Origin: Flavobacterium sp. 5
GTDB taxonomy: Bacteria; Bacteroidota; Bacteroidia; Flavobacteriales; Flavobacteriaceae
Direction of reading: 5' to 3'
Assembly: GCF_002813295.1 (NCBI RefSeq)
Contig: NZ_PHUE01000001.1
Span: 1,984,001 to 2,048,000, forward strand
DNA length: 64,000 bases
Each line of letters opens with the position of its first letter. Position 1 is the first letter of the stretch. The position numbers and the translations under genes are program-made. The notes under the pieces are model-generated. The model saw only the letters and a list, made by a program, of their open reading frames with translations. It did no database searches and was not told the origin of the DNA. Below, piece by piece: positions 44,442 through 54,094 of this stretch.

Positions 44442-45098
44442 ATGATAAAATACACTTTTACATTATGTCTACTATTCCTTTTATCACAAACCATTTTGGG
44501 GCAAACTCAAATTGATAAAAATATTTCAATTAGAATTCCAGAGAAGGTTCAGAAATTTGATACTATATCCGGTAACACATCAGTATTAGCATATTATTCA
44601 AAAAACGAGAATGATTCGTACATAATTTTGAAAGAATCAAAAATTTCAAAAGAAAATGAAACTGATACTTTGGATAAGGATTTAAAAAGTCTAAAACAAA
44701 AGTATGATCAAATAATATCATCTCAAATCGATGCAATGAGTAAAAATGGCTTTATTTTTAAAGACTCTACACAAATAAAAATAAACAATTTCATAGGCTA
44801 TAACTTAATTTATAAAGGCATAGATTCAGAAAATAAAAATGCTGAATCAAACATATTATATTTAAATGGAAGCACTTACATCATTAGTTATTCGAAAGTT
44901 AAAAATTTCAGTGAAATAAATAAAAACACTTTTTTTAATTCACTTCAGATAAACAATTCTAACTCATTAAAACAAATCCAAGAAAAATCAACAGTTTCAA
45001 CTTATTTGAGTTTTATAATTCAATATATTTTTCCACTAGTATTTTTAATTGGTATTGTATTTTACTTTAAAAGAAGAACAAAGAAAAATTCAAATTAG
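44442..45098 (+). CDS. Exported hypothetical protein with C-terminal TM anchor
   Basis: A 218-residue protein with a signal peptide (ending LGQTQ, about residue 21), a polar Lys/Asn/Ser-rich extracytoplasmic part, and a C-terminal membrane segment (YLSFIIQYIFPLVFLIGIVFYF) followed by a basic tail. This is the topology of a single-anchor periplasmic protein. It has a consensus promoter. A small gene of unknown function follows. No family is recognised. Confidence 0.65.
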   Translation: MIKYTFTLCLLFLLSQTILGQTQIDKNISIRIPEKVQKFDTISGNTSVLAYYSKNENDSYIILKESKISKENETDTLDKDLKSLKQKYDQIISSQIDAMSKNGFIFKDSTQIKINNFIGYNLIYKGIDSENKNAESNILYLNGSTYIISYSKVKNFSEINKNTFFNSLQINNSNSLKQIQEKSTVSTYLSFIIQYIFPLVFLIGIVFYFKRRTKKNSN

Positions 45099-45165
45099 GA
45101 ATTAATATTGACAAAGTTTTCTTTTTTTATAAAACCACCTAAAACAGGCACAAAAAAACTAAAGA

Positions 45166-45498
45166 ATGACAAAAACCATTAGAACCAACCCTTTATTTGA
45201 ACTCTATATTGAAAATAATATTTTAGTAATTAACAATGGAGAAGATTTAAAAAATAATGGACACATAAAAACAGCTGATATTGAAAGTATTGAATTCATC
45301 CGAGAATTGAATTTTTGGAACAAAATATTGGAAGTAACATTTGGATTGATTGTATCTGTAAAGTCAGAATATGTGAGGATTCGGTTTAAAGATGGTTTTA
45401 AAGACTTACTTGTAACGAATTGCGATAGAAAAAAAGTAGAATATTTGGTTTATGATGTAAATCTTTTGATTTTAAAAACACAAAACCATCATTACTAA
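45166..45498 (+). CDS. Hypothetical small protein
   Basis: A 110-residue protein rich in alternating hydrophobic and polar residues (LFELYIENNILVINNG; YVRIRFKDGFKDLLVTNC). It suggests a small beta domain, possibly PH-like, with one short hydrophobic stretch (ILEVTFGLIVSV). It lies 67 bp after the preceding gene and could be in the same transcript. The function is unknown. Confidence 0.55.
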   Translation: MTKTIRTNPLFELYIENNILVINNGEDLKNNGHIKTADIESIEFIRELNFWNKILEVTFGLIVSVKSEYVRIRFKDGFKDLLVTNCDRKKVEYLVYDVNLLILKTQNHHY

Positions 45499-45500
45499 CT

Positions 45501-45578
45501 AGCCCTGATGGAAGGGAAAATCCTTTTTTGTCTCGCTTTTTAGAGACCAAAAAGATTGGAATGACAGCAGGAATCCAT
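45501..45578. repeat. Dispersed intergenic hairpin element, copy 2
   Basis: The same flanks as the element at 19171-19255 (CCCTGATGGAAGGGAAAATCC and AAAAAGATTGGAATGACAGCAGGAA), enclosing a different hairpin (GTCTC / GAGAC). Confidence 0.6.
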
Positions 45579-45648
45579 GTTTATTGATAAATCCTTATGT
45601 TAAGCTTCAAAAAAAATAAATTAATTTTAGACTTATAAATAACTGATT

Positions 45649-45996
45649 ATGAAAACCTGCCTTGAATGTGGAGATAAAATTATAGGTCGCGAGGACAAAA
45701 AATTCTGTAGCGATGGCTGCCGAAATGCTTACAATAATAAAATAAATAAGGACAGCACAAATTATATGCGTAATATCAATAACAAATTGCGTAAAAATTA
45801 CCGAATTTTGTCGGAGCTGAATGTGGAGGGGAAATCGAAAACGACTCGAGCCAAATTGATGAGCAAGGGTTTCGACTTTGAGTTTTTTACCAATATTCTA
45901 AATACCAAATCGGGAAATACCTACTATTTCCTGTATGACCAAGGCTATATGGTTTTGGAAAATGATTATTATATGCTTGTTAAAAAAGATATTTAA
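45649..45996 (+). CDS. Zinc-ribbon small protein
   Basis: A 115-residue protein with an N-terminal treble-clef/zinc-ribbon (Cys4, Cys7, Cys20, Cys24: TCLECGDKIIG...KFCSDGCRNAYNN), the DUF2116-like pattern also seen in small DNA-binding proteins. The rest is basic and helical (NNKLRKNYRILSEL) with a short C-terminal beta region (YYFLYDQGYMVLENDYYMLV). Nucleic-acid binding is plausible. It is followed after 11 bases by the M28 peptidase gene and is probably cotranscribed with it. Confidence 0.75.
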   Translation: MKTCLECGDKIIGREDKKFCSDGCRNAYNNKINKDSTNYMRNINNKLRKNYRILSELNVEGKSKTTRAKLMSKGFDFEFFTNILNTKSGNTYYFLYDQGYMVLENDYYMLVKKDI

Positions 45997-46007
45997 TACC
46001 CCAAATA

Positions 46008-48401
46008 ATGAAAAAAAATTACTCATCACTTATTGTTGCTGTTCTCATCACTGGGATTTTGGCCTTTTTGTTTGCTTTCCTAACTCCTTCCTGGTCGCCA
46101 AATGAAGAAGAAAAAGTCACAGAATTTTCGACTAGCCGAGCTTTGGAACATATTACAGCAATGACCAAAGAACCCCATTATGTGGGTACCAAAAACCACA
46201 AAGTAGTAGGTAATTATATTTTTAAAGAATTACAAAAACTAGGATTAGAACCTGCTATACAGGAAGGTTTTACACTGAGTGATTGGGGAAATTTGGTCAA
46301 ATCCAAAAACATTATGTGCCGCATAAAAGGGAGTTCAAACGGTAAAGCGTTATTATTACTTTCACATTATGACAGTGCACCGCATTCTTTTTCGCATGGC
46401 GCGAGCGATGATGCATCGGGCGTGGCAACAATTCTAGAGGGAGTTCGTGCTTTTTTGAATGCTAAAACAAAAAACAAAAACGACATCATCATACTATTTA
46501 CAGATGCTGAGGAATTGGGATTGAACGGTGCCTCGCTTTTTGTTACTCAGCACCAATGGGCAAAAGAAGTAGGATTGGTTATCAATTTTGAAGCTCGTGG
46601 TTCGGCAGGACCAAGTTATATGTTGATGGAAACCAATAAAGGAAATGCAGGTTTAGTAAATGAATTTGCCAAAGCTGGTGCAACTTATCCTGTTTCGAAT
46701 TCTTTGATGTACAGTATTTATAAAATGTTGCCAAATGATACGGACTTAACAGTTTTTAGGGAGCAAGGTAATATTCAAGGATTTAATTTTGCTTTTATTG
46801 ACGGCCATTATAATTATCATACTCAACAAGATGATGTGAATCATTTGGACAAAAACTCTTTAAAACATCAAGGTTCTTATTTGATGCCGTTGCTGAATTA
46901 TTTTGCTAATGCAAATTTGAACAGCACGATAGCCGAGAAAGACTATGTTTATTTTACGATACCGTTTACATTTATCAGTTATCCATTTGATTGGGTATTA
47001 CCAATGACACTTATTGCTGTTGGTTTGCTTATTCTATTGGTTTTTATTGGAAAAGTGAAACGCATATTGAAGTTAAAAGATATCATGAAAGGTTTCTTTC
47101 CATTTTTAGGAGCTTTAATTTTTACTGGATTGATTACGTATTACGGATGGCAAGGTTTGCTTTTAATCAATCCAGAATACAATGATTTACTTAACGGTTT
47201 TACATATAACGGACAGGATTATATTACTGCCTTTGTATTGCTTAGTATTTCTATTTGTTTTTTCTTTTATCAAATAGCTTCAGCAAGAAAAATAACTATG
47301 AATCATTATGTGATTCCGCTAATTTTTTGGATTGTACTCAATGGGTTTTTAGCTAATAGTTTGCCTGGCGCAGGATTCCTGATTATTCCAGTGTTTTTTG
47401 GTTTGTTGGCTTTTGCTATTTTTATCTTTAGCCAAAGATCAAATTGGATTGTTAATCTTATTTGCGGTATTCCGGCTTTATTGATTATTGCTCCTTTTAT
47501 TGAAATGTTCCCAATTGGTTTAGGACTGAAAGTATTATTTGGAAGCGCCATTTTGACTGTTTTAACCTTTGCGATCTTGTTGCCTCTTTTCGGAGATTTT
47601 CATAAAAAAGGAGTCTGGTCGTTACTGTTCTTTTTGATTGCTGTTTTGTTTTTTGCGAAAGCACAATACCAGTCTGGTTATGAATTAGGAAAAGCAAAAT
47701 CGAATAGCTTAGTATATCTTTATAATGTTGATAAAAATAGGGCTTATTGGACAACTTATGATACTAATCTGGATTCTTGGACTAAAGGCTATTTGGGCGA
47801 AAACCCGAAAAGCGCAAAAACTCTAAATAATTTGAAATTGTTTAGCAAATACAATTCGGAGTTTACTTATGCATCCGAAACACCAGTAAAAGCAATAGCC
47901 AAGCCAACCATTACTTTTTTAACCGATAGCGTTATAGGTTTCAAAAGGTATTTGAAAATAAAAATTACTCCTAACCGAAAGGTAAACCGCTATGATATTT
48001 TTGCCGACGAAATCATGAGATTCTTCAACTTTACGGCCAATGGGGTAACTACTTTGGGGCAAAAAGGAACAGAATTAGAAAGAAATGGCAAAAAACTGCT
48101 GAGTTATTATGTTGTCGATAATGAACCTTTGGTATTGCAATTTACAATCAACAGAGCCACTGTTTTGGACATGAACATTATGGAAAGTTCTTTTGATTTG
48201 ATGAATAATCAGTTATTTAGCATGACTCCAAGACAAGACTGGATGATGCCAACACCTTTTGTTTTGAATGATGCAGTTGTAATTACTCAAAAAATAAAAC
48301 GAACTCCAAAAATCGCTGTTCCTGTTGTAAATCCTGCATTAATAAAACCAGAATTGGTTGATAGCTTAAAAGTGGTAAAGGATAGTTTACGTGTGAAGTA
48401 A
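46008..48401 (+). CDS. M28 family metallopeptidase with membrane domain
   Basis: A 797-residue membrane peptidase of the Fxna/ERMP1-like type. After one N-terminal TM, a di-zinc aminopeptidase domain carries His120/Asp122 (LSHYDS), Asp134-Asp135 (SDDASG), Glu168-Glu169 (DAEELG) and Glu195 (FEARG). A final His lies near residue 275 (GHYNYHTQQDD). Residues about 320-560 contain around nine TM helices. A C-terminal extracytoplasmic domain follows. It likely cleaves peptides at the inner membrane facing the periplasm. It is translated 11 bases after the zinc-ribbon gene. Confidence 0.92.
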   Translation: MKKNYSSLIVAVLITGILAFLFAFLTPSWSPNEEEKVTEFSTSRALEHITAMTKEPHYVGTKNHKVVGNYIFKELQKLGLEPAIQEGFTLSDWGNLVKSKNIMCRIKGSSNGKALLLLSHYDSAPHSFSHGASDDASGVATILEGVRAFLNAKTKNKNDIIILFTDAEELGLNGASLFVTQHQWAKEVGLVINFEARGSAGPSYMLMETNKGNAGLVNEFAKAGATYPVSNSLMYSIYKMLPNDTDLTVFREQGNIQGFNFAFIDGHYNYHTQQDDVNHLDKNSLKHQGSYLMPLLNYFANANLNSTIAEKDYVYFTIPFTFISYPFDWVLPMTLIAVGLLILLVFIGKVKRILKLKDIMKGFFPFLGALIFTGLITYYGWQGLLLINPEYNDLLNGFTYNGQDYITAFVLLSISICFFFYQIASARKITMNHYVIPLIFWIVLNGFLANSLPGAGFLIIPVFFGLLAFAIFIFSQRSNWIVNLICGIPALLIIAPFIEMFPIGLGLKVLFGSAILTVLTFAILLPLFGDFHKKGVWSLLFFLIAVLFFAKAQYQSGYELGKAKSNSLVYLYNVDKNRAYWTTYDTNLDSWTKGYLGENPKSAKTLNNLKLFSKYNSEFTYASETPVKAIAKPTITFLTDSVIGFKRYLKIKITPNRKVNRYDIFADEIMRFFNFTANGVTTLGQKGTELERNGKKLLSYYVVDNEPLVLQFTINRATVLDMNIMESSFDLMNNQLFSMTPRQDWMMPTPFVLNDAVVITQKIKRTPKIAVPVVNPALIKPELVDSLKVVKDSLRVK

Positions 48402-48462
48402 AGCAGTTTTATTTTTCTGAGATTCACAAAAGATATTGATAAAATCAGTGTTTATCAGTGAC

Positions 48463-48509
48463 ATCAGTATAATCCGTGGCCTATATATTTGCCCACGGAT
48501 TACACTGAT
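48463..48509. repeat. Imperfect 17-bp inverted repeat
   Basis: ATCAGTATAATCCGTGG and CCACGGATTACACTGAT (16 of 17 paired) enclose 13 bases in the gap between the convergent M28 peptidase and rhodanese genes. It may act as a terminator or be a REP-like element. Confidence 0.7.
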
Positions 48510-48592
48510 CAAACGGATTTTTCCATTGTAATAAAAAAATTAGCAAATCTCTGTGCTAGCTTTGTGTCACTTTGCAAAATAACTTTTCTCTT

Positions 48593-48988
48593 CTAGCAAG
48601 CACATTCAAATTTTAATCCAGCACTGTTCCCCTTAGTTCCTTCGGTGGCATAGCCATCAAATTTCCACCACTCGATTCCTCCTATTAATTCTTTTACTTT
48701 AAACCCAAGTTTAGTCATATTCAAAGCTCCTTTAGTTGAAGCATTACAACCTATTCCATCACAATATGTTACATATAAAGCTTCTTTATCTAAATGGCTG
48801 GTCGTCTCCAGACTCATCTCGCGATGCGGAATATTAATTGCGTGCGGAATATGTTCTGCTTCAAATCCAAAAGCTTTTCGCGCATCGAGAGCGATTACTT
48901 TTTCGCCATTATTTAAAGCATCAAATAAATCGGAAGGATCCATTTCAAAAGCCAATTTGTTTTCATAGTATTTTATTTGTGCTTCCAT
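48593..48988 (-). CDS. Rhodanese-like sulfurtransferase domain protein
   Basis: A 131-residue single rhodanese domain. VIALDARKAFGFEAEHIPHAINIPH is the CH2A motif. The active-site loop is YCDGIGCNAS, with Cys76 as the persulfide cysteine and Cys81 at the loop end. The C-terminus is ECAC, two more cysteines. It likely moves sulfane sulphur in the cytoplasm. It is divergent from a LysR-type gene, with an inverted-repeat operator candidate between them, so control by that regulator is plausible. Confidence 0.88.
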   Translation of the reverse strand: MEAQIKYYENKLAFEMDPSDLFDALNNGEKVIALDARKAFGFEAEHIPHAINIPHREMSLETTSHLDKEALYVTYCDGIGCNASTKGALNMTKLGFKVKELIGGIEWWKFDGYATEGTKGNSAGLKFECAC

Positions 48989-49051
48989 TTCTATAGTTTT
49001 TTAGGCTGTTTGCTATTACAAAAATAGGTCAGGAATTTATCTGATAAAAAC

Positions 49052-49084
49052 GAAAAGAATTCATGTACTTGATGAATTCTTTTC
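49052..49084. promoter_or_regulatory. Candidate LysR operator
   Basis: A perfect 13-bp inverted repeat (GAAAAGAATTCAT / ATGAATTCTTTTC) with a 7-base spacer. Its inner part TTCAT-N7-ATGAA contains the T-N11-A core of LysR-type sites. It lies between the divergent rhodanese and LysR genes. Confidence 0.65.
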
Positions 49085-49134
49085 ATGTAAATCCAAATAT
49101 AAATTTTGTTCCTTTGTGAAAACAATTCTCAAAA

Positions 49135-50034
49135 ATGGAAATCAGACATCTAAGATTGATTAAAGCGATTGTCGAAGAAGGGAGCATTACAAAAGCAATA
49201 GACAAACTTCATTTGACACAATCGGCACTGAGCCATCAACTCAAAGAAGCCGAATTTCAATTGGGTACGAAAATATTTTTGAGAACGAACAAAAAATTGA
49301 TTCTGACCAAAGCGGGCGAGAAATTATATGAAATCGCAAATGAAATTCTCGATAAACTTTCGGAAACAGAACTTCAAATCAAGCAAATGGTTTTCGGAGA
49401 ATCTGGTGAAATAAGAATCAGCACCGAATGTTTTTCAAGTTACCATTGGCTCCCATCAGTTATCAAGCAATTTCATAATTTGTATCCTAATATCGAATTG
49501 AAAATCGTTACCGAAGCGACTCATTATCCACTGCAAAAACTATTAGATAATATAATCGATATTGGAATTGTAAGTGACCAAATCAAAGATGATAAAATAA
49601 AATATCTGGAACTTTTTCAAGATGAAATGGTAATGGCTGTTTCTGAAGAGCATCCTTGGGCTAATAAAAAATATGTCGTAGCCGAAGATTTTATCAATGA
49701 ACATTTAATTATTCACTCTTTGCCTCTGGAAACTGTAACAATTCACCAATTGGTTTTGGCACCAGCCAAAATTACGCCAAAAAAAATAACACCTCTGCCC
49801 CTTACCGAAGCTTCTATCGAAATGGTAAAAGCCAATATGGGGGTCATGTCTATGGCCAAATGGGCTTTGCAACCTTATTTGAAAAACAGCTCGCTAAAAG
49901 CTGTAAAAATCAACAAAAACGGTCTGAAAAGAAAACATTTCATAGCGATTAGAAACGAGAAGGAATATCCGGATTATTTCAACCATTTTATTGGATTTTT
50001 ACAAACCGAAATTAATCTTCAATGGAATATTTAA
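49135..50034 (+). CDS. LysR family transcriptional regulator
   Basis: A 299-residue regulator. The N-terminal winged HTH (MEIRHLRLIKAIVEEGSITKAIDKLHLTQSALSHQLKEAEFQLGTKIF) is classic LysR. A periplasmic-binding-like co-inducer domain fills residues 90-299. The region resembles MetR-type members, so a link to sulphur metabolism and the divergent rhodanese gene is possible but inferred. It overlaps the following GNAT gene by 13 bp, so those two are coupled. Confidence 0.93.
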   Translation: MEIRHLRLIKAIVEEGSITKAIDKLHLTQSALSHQLKEAEFQLGTKIFLRTNKKLILTKAGEKLYEIANEILDKLSETELQIKQMVFGESGEIRISTECFSSYHWLPSVIKQFHNLYPNIELKIVTEATHYPLQKLLDNIIDIGIVSDQIKDDKIKYLELFQDEMVMAVSEEHPWANKKYVVAEDFINEHLIIHSLPLETVTIHQLVLAPAKITPKKITPLPLTEASIEMVKANMGVMSMAKWALQPYLKNSSLKAVKINKNGLKRKHFIAIRNEKEYPDYFNHFIGFLQTEINLQWNI

Positions 50035-50471
50035 TTCGAGATTGCCAACCAAAGGATATTCCTGTAGTAGTCGATTTGTGCCAAAAACACGCTGATTATG
50101 AACAAGCTTCTTTTAACCCAATTGGGAAGGAAGACAAACTCGAAAAAGCTCTATTTAGTGAACATCCAAAATTATTTTGTTTATTAGCAGAAGCGGATGG
50201 AGTCATTCTAGGTTATACAACTTATACGATAGATTTTTCAACTTGGGATGCTACTTCATTTATGCACATGGATTGTTTGTATCTCGAAGAAGAAGCTCGT
50301 GTTTTTGGAATTGGCGAAGCTCTACTCGAAAAATTAAAACAAATTGCAATAGCCAAAAACTGCATCAACATACAATGGCAAACACCTGAATTCAACAAAA
50401 TAGCTATAAAATTTTACCATCGAATAGGTGGAGCCGGAAAAGACAAAGTTCGATTTTTTATCGATTTATAA
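50022..50471 (+). CDS. GNAT family N-acetyltransferase
   Basis: A 149-residue GNAT protein. The acetyl-CoA motif lies around LYLEEEARVFGIGEALLEKLKQIA, where the usual R/Q-x-x-G-x-G/A reads RVFGIG. Strands ILGYTTYTIDFS and MHMDCLYL precede it. The acceptor is unknown; small molecules and polyamines are common in relatives. It overlaps the LysR gene and is followed after 11 bases by the SDR gene, forming a three-gene run. Confidence 0.88.
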   Translation: MEYLIRDCQPKDIPVVVDLCQKHADYEQASFNPIGKEDKLEKALFSEHPKLFCLLAEADGVILGYTTYTIDFSTWDATSFMHMDCLYLEEEARVFGIGEALLEKLKQIAIAKNCINIQWQTPEFNKIAIKFYHRIGGAGKDKVRFFIDL

Positions 50472-50482
50472 TACATTACAAA

Positions 50483-51307
50483 ATGACACAAATAAGTATA
50501 TTAGGCTGTGGCTGGTTAGGTTTGCCTTTGGCGAAAGCCTTACTAAGAAATGGGTTTTCTGTAAAAGGTTCAACTACTTCAGAAGAAAAACTTTCAGCAT
50601 TAGCATCAGAAGGTATTGATCCTTTTTTGGTTGCGCTTAACAGCGAAAGAATAACAGGCGCTATCGATGAATTCCTTCTCGGAAGCGATACTTTGATAAT
50701 CAATATTCCGCCACAATTGAGAGGGAAAAATAGTGACACTGCAACTGTGAATGAAAAAGTATTTGTAGCCAAAATAAAAGCCTTGATCCCGCACATAGAA
50801 AGATCGACAATACAAAACGTCCTCTTTGTGAGTTCAACTTCTGTTTATGGCGAAGTCAATGGAACTGTTACAGAAGAAACGACGGCACAACCCGATACAG
50901 AAAGTGGAAAACAACTACTGGAAGCTGAAATGCTTTTGCAAAATAACAACAACTTCAGGACTACGATTCTCCGTTTCGGCGGACTTATCGGCGAAGACCG
51001 AAATCCCATTAAATTTCTAGCAGGAAAACAAAACCTGGAAAATCCAGAGACCTGCATCAATTTTATTCATCAGGATGATTGTATTGGTATTATTCTTAAA
51101 ATTATAACAACAGATTCCTGGAACGAAATTTACAATGGTGTTAGTCCTTTTCATCCCACAAGAAAAACGTATTATACACAAAAAGCAACCGAATTAAACT
51201 TACCTCTGCCTGAATTTGATCATTCTAAAACTTCGAATAAAAAACTCATTTTAAGCGACAAAGTAGAAATTGTTTTGGGCTATTCTTTTAGTAAAACCAA
51301 TTTGTAA
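50483..51307 (+). CDS. YeeZ-like NAD(P)-dependent epimerase/dehydratase
   Basis: A 274-residue atypical short-chain dehydrogenase (SDR a5, YeeZ type). The nucleotide-binding start is ISILGCGWLGLPLAKALL. SSTSVYGE holds the family Ser and Tyr region. FRTTILRFGGLIGEDRNP is the substrate-side motif. The C-terminus is PEFDHSKTSNKKLILSDKVEIVLGYSF. A decayed copy of this 3' end lies at 54095-54230, beyond the histidine kinase gene. The substrate is unknown. It is convergent with the kinase gene, 9 bp away. Confidence 0.88.
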   Translation: MTQISILGCGWLGLPLAKALLRNGFSVKGSTTSEEKLSALASEGIDPFLVALNSERITGAIDEFLLGSDTLIINIPPQLRGKNSDTATVNEKVFVAKIKALIPHIERSTIQNVLFVSSTSVYGEVNGTVTEETTAQPDTESGKQLLEAEMLLQNNNNFRTTILRFGGLIGEDRNPIKFLAGKQNLENPETCINFIHQDDCIGIILKIITTDSWNEIYNGVSPFHPTRKTYYTQKATELNLPLPEFDHSKTSNKKLILSDKVEIVLGYSFSKTNL

Positions 51308-51316
51308 ATTTAAAAA

Positions 51317-53698
51317 TTATTGAGTTCTTTGGTTCTCAATTGGCCGATTCAAAATCTCTTGTTTGCAAAAATAATATTGAATTAATCGTGATAATTCCAC
51401 TTTATTAATTGGTTTTGAAATATAGTCATTGCACCCTATTTGAATTGTTTTTTCTCTATCACCTTCTAAAGCAAAAGCGGTTTGAGCCAGAATAATTACG
51501 TTTTTATTAAATTTCCGTATCTCCTTGGTAGCTTCGAAGCCATTCATTTGAGGCATCTGAATATCCATCAGAATTAAATCCAGATCTGGATTATTACGAC
51601 ACATTTTGACCGCTTCAACACCTGTTCTGGCATTAATTATTTCTTTACTGTAGGGTTCAATAACTTTTTGAATTAACATTCTGGATATTTTGTCATCCTC
51701 AGCAACAAGTATTTTCAGTTTTTCTATCTGATAATCTACTTGAGGAGTCAGCTGATTGGTTTGTGTATAACTACTGTCTCTCAATTTGATCATGCAGGGA
51801 ACGGTAAAATAAAATGTTGAACCTTTTTGGAGCTCACTTTCTACCCAAATTTTACCTCCAAGCAATTCTACATAGGCTTTTGCAATAGACAAACCCAAAC
51901 CTGCGCCTTGCCGTGCCATTTTATCACTAAAATCTGCCTGAATAAAACGCTCAAATATTGCATTATGTCGGTCTTTTGAAATTCCGATTCCTGTGTCTTT
52001 CACAAAGAATTCGATGTGATTATCCTTTTTCTCATACCCAAATTCTATAATACCTTTAATCGTATACTTGATGGCGTTTTTAACAAGATTAATAAGTATG
52101 GCATAAAGCTTTTCGTGATCTGTTCTAATGATAGTTTCCTCCTCATTTAATGAATTTTTCATAAGAAGAAGTACTCCTTTATCCTGTGCTTCCGGTTTAA
52201 AAAAAGTTTGTATGTATTCTAGCTGTTCGTCAATGTTTGTTTCCGACAAAACCACATTCATTTGTCCAGCTTCAATTTTTGAAATATCAACAATGTCATT
52301 TATAATGTTAAGCAGTCGGGTGCCACTTTTTTCAATAATTTCAATATAATCGTTCTGTTGTTCACTGCTAAGGTTATTTTCTTTTAGCAATTCTGCAAAC
52401 CCCATTATTCCATTCATTGGAGTCCTAATTTCGTGACTCATATTAGCAAGAAAAGCCGATTTTAATTTATCACTTTCCTCTGCTTTTATTTTAGCTTTCT
52501 GCAATTCATTATTTGTTTCTTTTAGTTTTTCCTTAGATGAAATTAATTTTTTATAATTCTTCTTAAGAGAATTATTCATTCGCTCATATTCCTTATTTTT
52601 AATCGACAAGTCTAAACTTAAATGTCCTGCGATAATTTTTGCACGCTGCTTGGTAATCAGTAAAGAGTACGATAAAGCAAACAATAAGAAACTTATTATT
52701 ATACCACCCAAAGCTATAATAAGCGTTTTAGGAGAAAAGAAAAATGAACTTCTCGATGGCTGTGAAAACACCAAAAGCCATTTTTTACTATTGAACAAAA
52801 CAGGAATTACCCGCGTTCTAATCTTTGTTTCGTTACTGTTTTTTATTCTATTTTTATAACTATCAAACAATAAATTATTTTGAGAAATAGTCTCACCGTC
52901 ATAAACCTTTAACCCAATTTTTTCATCTCTATCTGAGTTCCATTGCCCTAAAATGCTTTTCATTAAATCATCCATTCGAAAAGTACCAAAAACCCATCCA
53001 ATTATAGCCGATCGACGATTTGAAACTGTATTTAATGTTTCGTTTTTATACACAGGAACATATATCACAGTTGTGGCTTGCACATGATTTTCTGCTTTCT
53101 GTCTTAAAACTATTTTTCCCGAAAGCATTGACATATTCTGATCACGGGATTGTTCCATCGCTTTGCGCATAACTGGTTCCGAAAACATGTCGAAACCAAG
53201 AAAACTGGTATTCCTCTCATTAAATGGCTCAAGATAAATTATAGACGTATAAACGTCTCTGATAGGTTCTGCAGGATAAACAACGTATTTAGAAAAACCT
53301 TCCTTTCTAATATCATGAATGTGTGTTTTTAACTGTTCTTTTTTGACTATAGATGCAAATCCAAAACCCTGAACTCCAGTAAAACTTTCATTCATTGTAG
53401 AAAATTTATTGAATTGTTCCCATTCCTTTCTAGTAACAAATTCAGAGGCTTCAAAAAAAGAATTCGCATTGATCAAGAACTGTAAATGCAAATTAATGCG
53501 GCGGGAAATTTTTGTTTTAACCTCATTACAAGCTAAAACAAACTCCTTTTGAGATTGAGATTCTTCTTCATGACTCACATAATTAGAAACACCAAAAGTA
53601 ATTATAAGGCTAACGAATAGAATTGCAAATGACTTCCATAAGGAGTTGTGATTTCTTGTAGAGGAATTATGTATACGTCTTAAATTTGGCATCTTCAT
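51317..53698 (-). CDS. CHASE-domain hybrid sensor histidine kinase
   Basis: A 793-residue membrane hybrid kinase. It has an N-terminal TM (about 24-42), a periplasmic CHASE sensor domain (residues about 55-310, with NANSFFEASEFVTRKEW and GVQGFGFASI) and a second TM (about 325-350). A coiled-coil linker and HisKA with phospho-His422 (NMSHEIRTPMNG) follow. HATPase_c comes next (NLVKNAIKYT, GIGISKD, GAGLGLSIAK). The C-terminal receiver domain has Asp712 (LILMDIQMPQMNG). The ligand is unknown. No separate response regulator is adjacent. Confidence 0.95.
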   Translation of the reverse strand: MKMPNLRRIHNSSTRNHNSLWKSFAILFVSLIITFGVSNYVSHEEESQSQKEFVLACNEVKTKISRRINLHLQFLINANSFFEASEFVTRKEWEQFNKFSTMNESFTGVQGFGFASIVKKEQLKTHIHDIRKEGFSKYVVYPAEPIRDVYTSIIYLEPFNERNTSFLGFDMFSEPVMRKAMEQSRDQNMSMLSGKIVLRQKAENHVQATTVIYVPVYKNETLNTVSNRRSAIIGWVFGTFRMDDLMKSILGQWNSDRDEKIGLKVYDGETISQNNLLFDSYKNRIKNSNETKIRTRVIPVLFNSKKWLLVFSQPSRSSFFFSPKTLIIALGGIIISFLLFALSYSLLITKQRAKIIAGHLSLDLSIKNKEYERMNNSLKKNYKKLISSKEKLKETNNELQKAKIKAEESDKLKSAFLANMSHEIRTPMNGIMGFAELLKENNLSSEQQNDYIEIIEKSGTRLLNIINDIVDISKIEAGQMNVVLSETNIDEQLEYIQTFFKPEAQDKGVLLLMKNSLNEEETIIRTDHEKLYAILINLVKNAIKYTIKGIIEFGYEKKDNHIEFFVKDTGIGISKDRHNAIFERFIQADFSDKMARQGAGLGLSIAKAYVELLGGKIWVESELQKGSTFYFTVPCMIKLRDSSYTQTNQLTPQVDYQIEKLKILVAEDDKISRMLIQKVIEPYSKEIINARTGVEAVKMCRNNPDLDLILMDIQMPQMNGFEATKEIRKFNKNVIILAQTAFALEGDREKTIQIGCNDYISKPINKVELSRLIQYYFCKQEILNRPIENQRTQ

Positions 53699-54094
53699 TG
53701 TTTCTTCTTCGATTAAAGTAATTCATGGAATGGATTCGCTTTTTTATCCTCAACTACGATTCCAACTTGAATTGAAAATTATCCAAATAAATCATATCTA
53801 CAATACTAATAAAAGCACAAATTAAGAAAAATAGTAATGCTAAAAAAAATATGTTAAAAACTTCTTAATCCTAAAAAAATATCAGATTTAAAAATAGTGT
53901 AATAAATTGGAAATCAATATTTCACTAATAAATGAAAAATAATTTGAAAGCAATTTGCAGCTGTATTGCTTAAATCAAATAATGAAGCCTTTCATATTTA
54001 AATAATAACAATAGACATTATATTCAGAGTATTCTCTATCAAGCTATTTACCTTGAGACTTTTCTTTATATCATTGTAATAAAAGAGCAATTAA
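53699..54094. other. Intergenic region without genes
   Basis: About 400 bp of AT-rich DNA between the divergent kinase gene and the SDR remnant. No open frame of credible length, repeat or terminator was identified. It must hold the kinase promoter, which I could not place. Confidence 0.5.
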
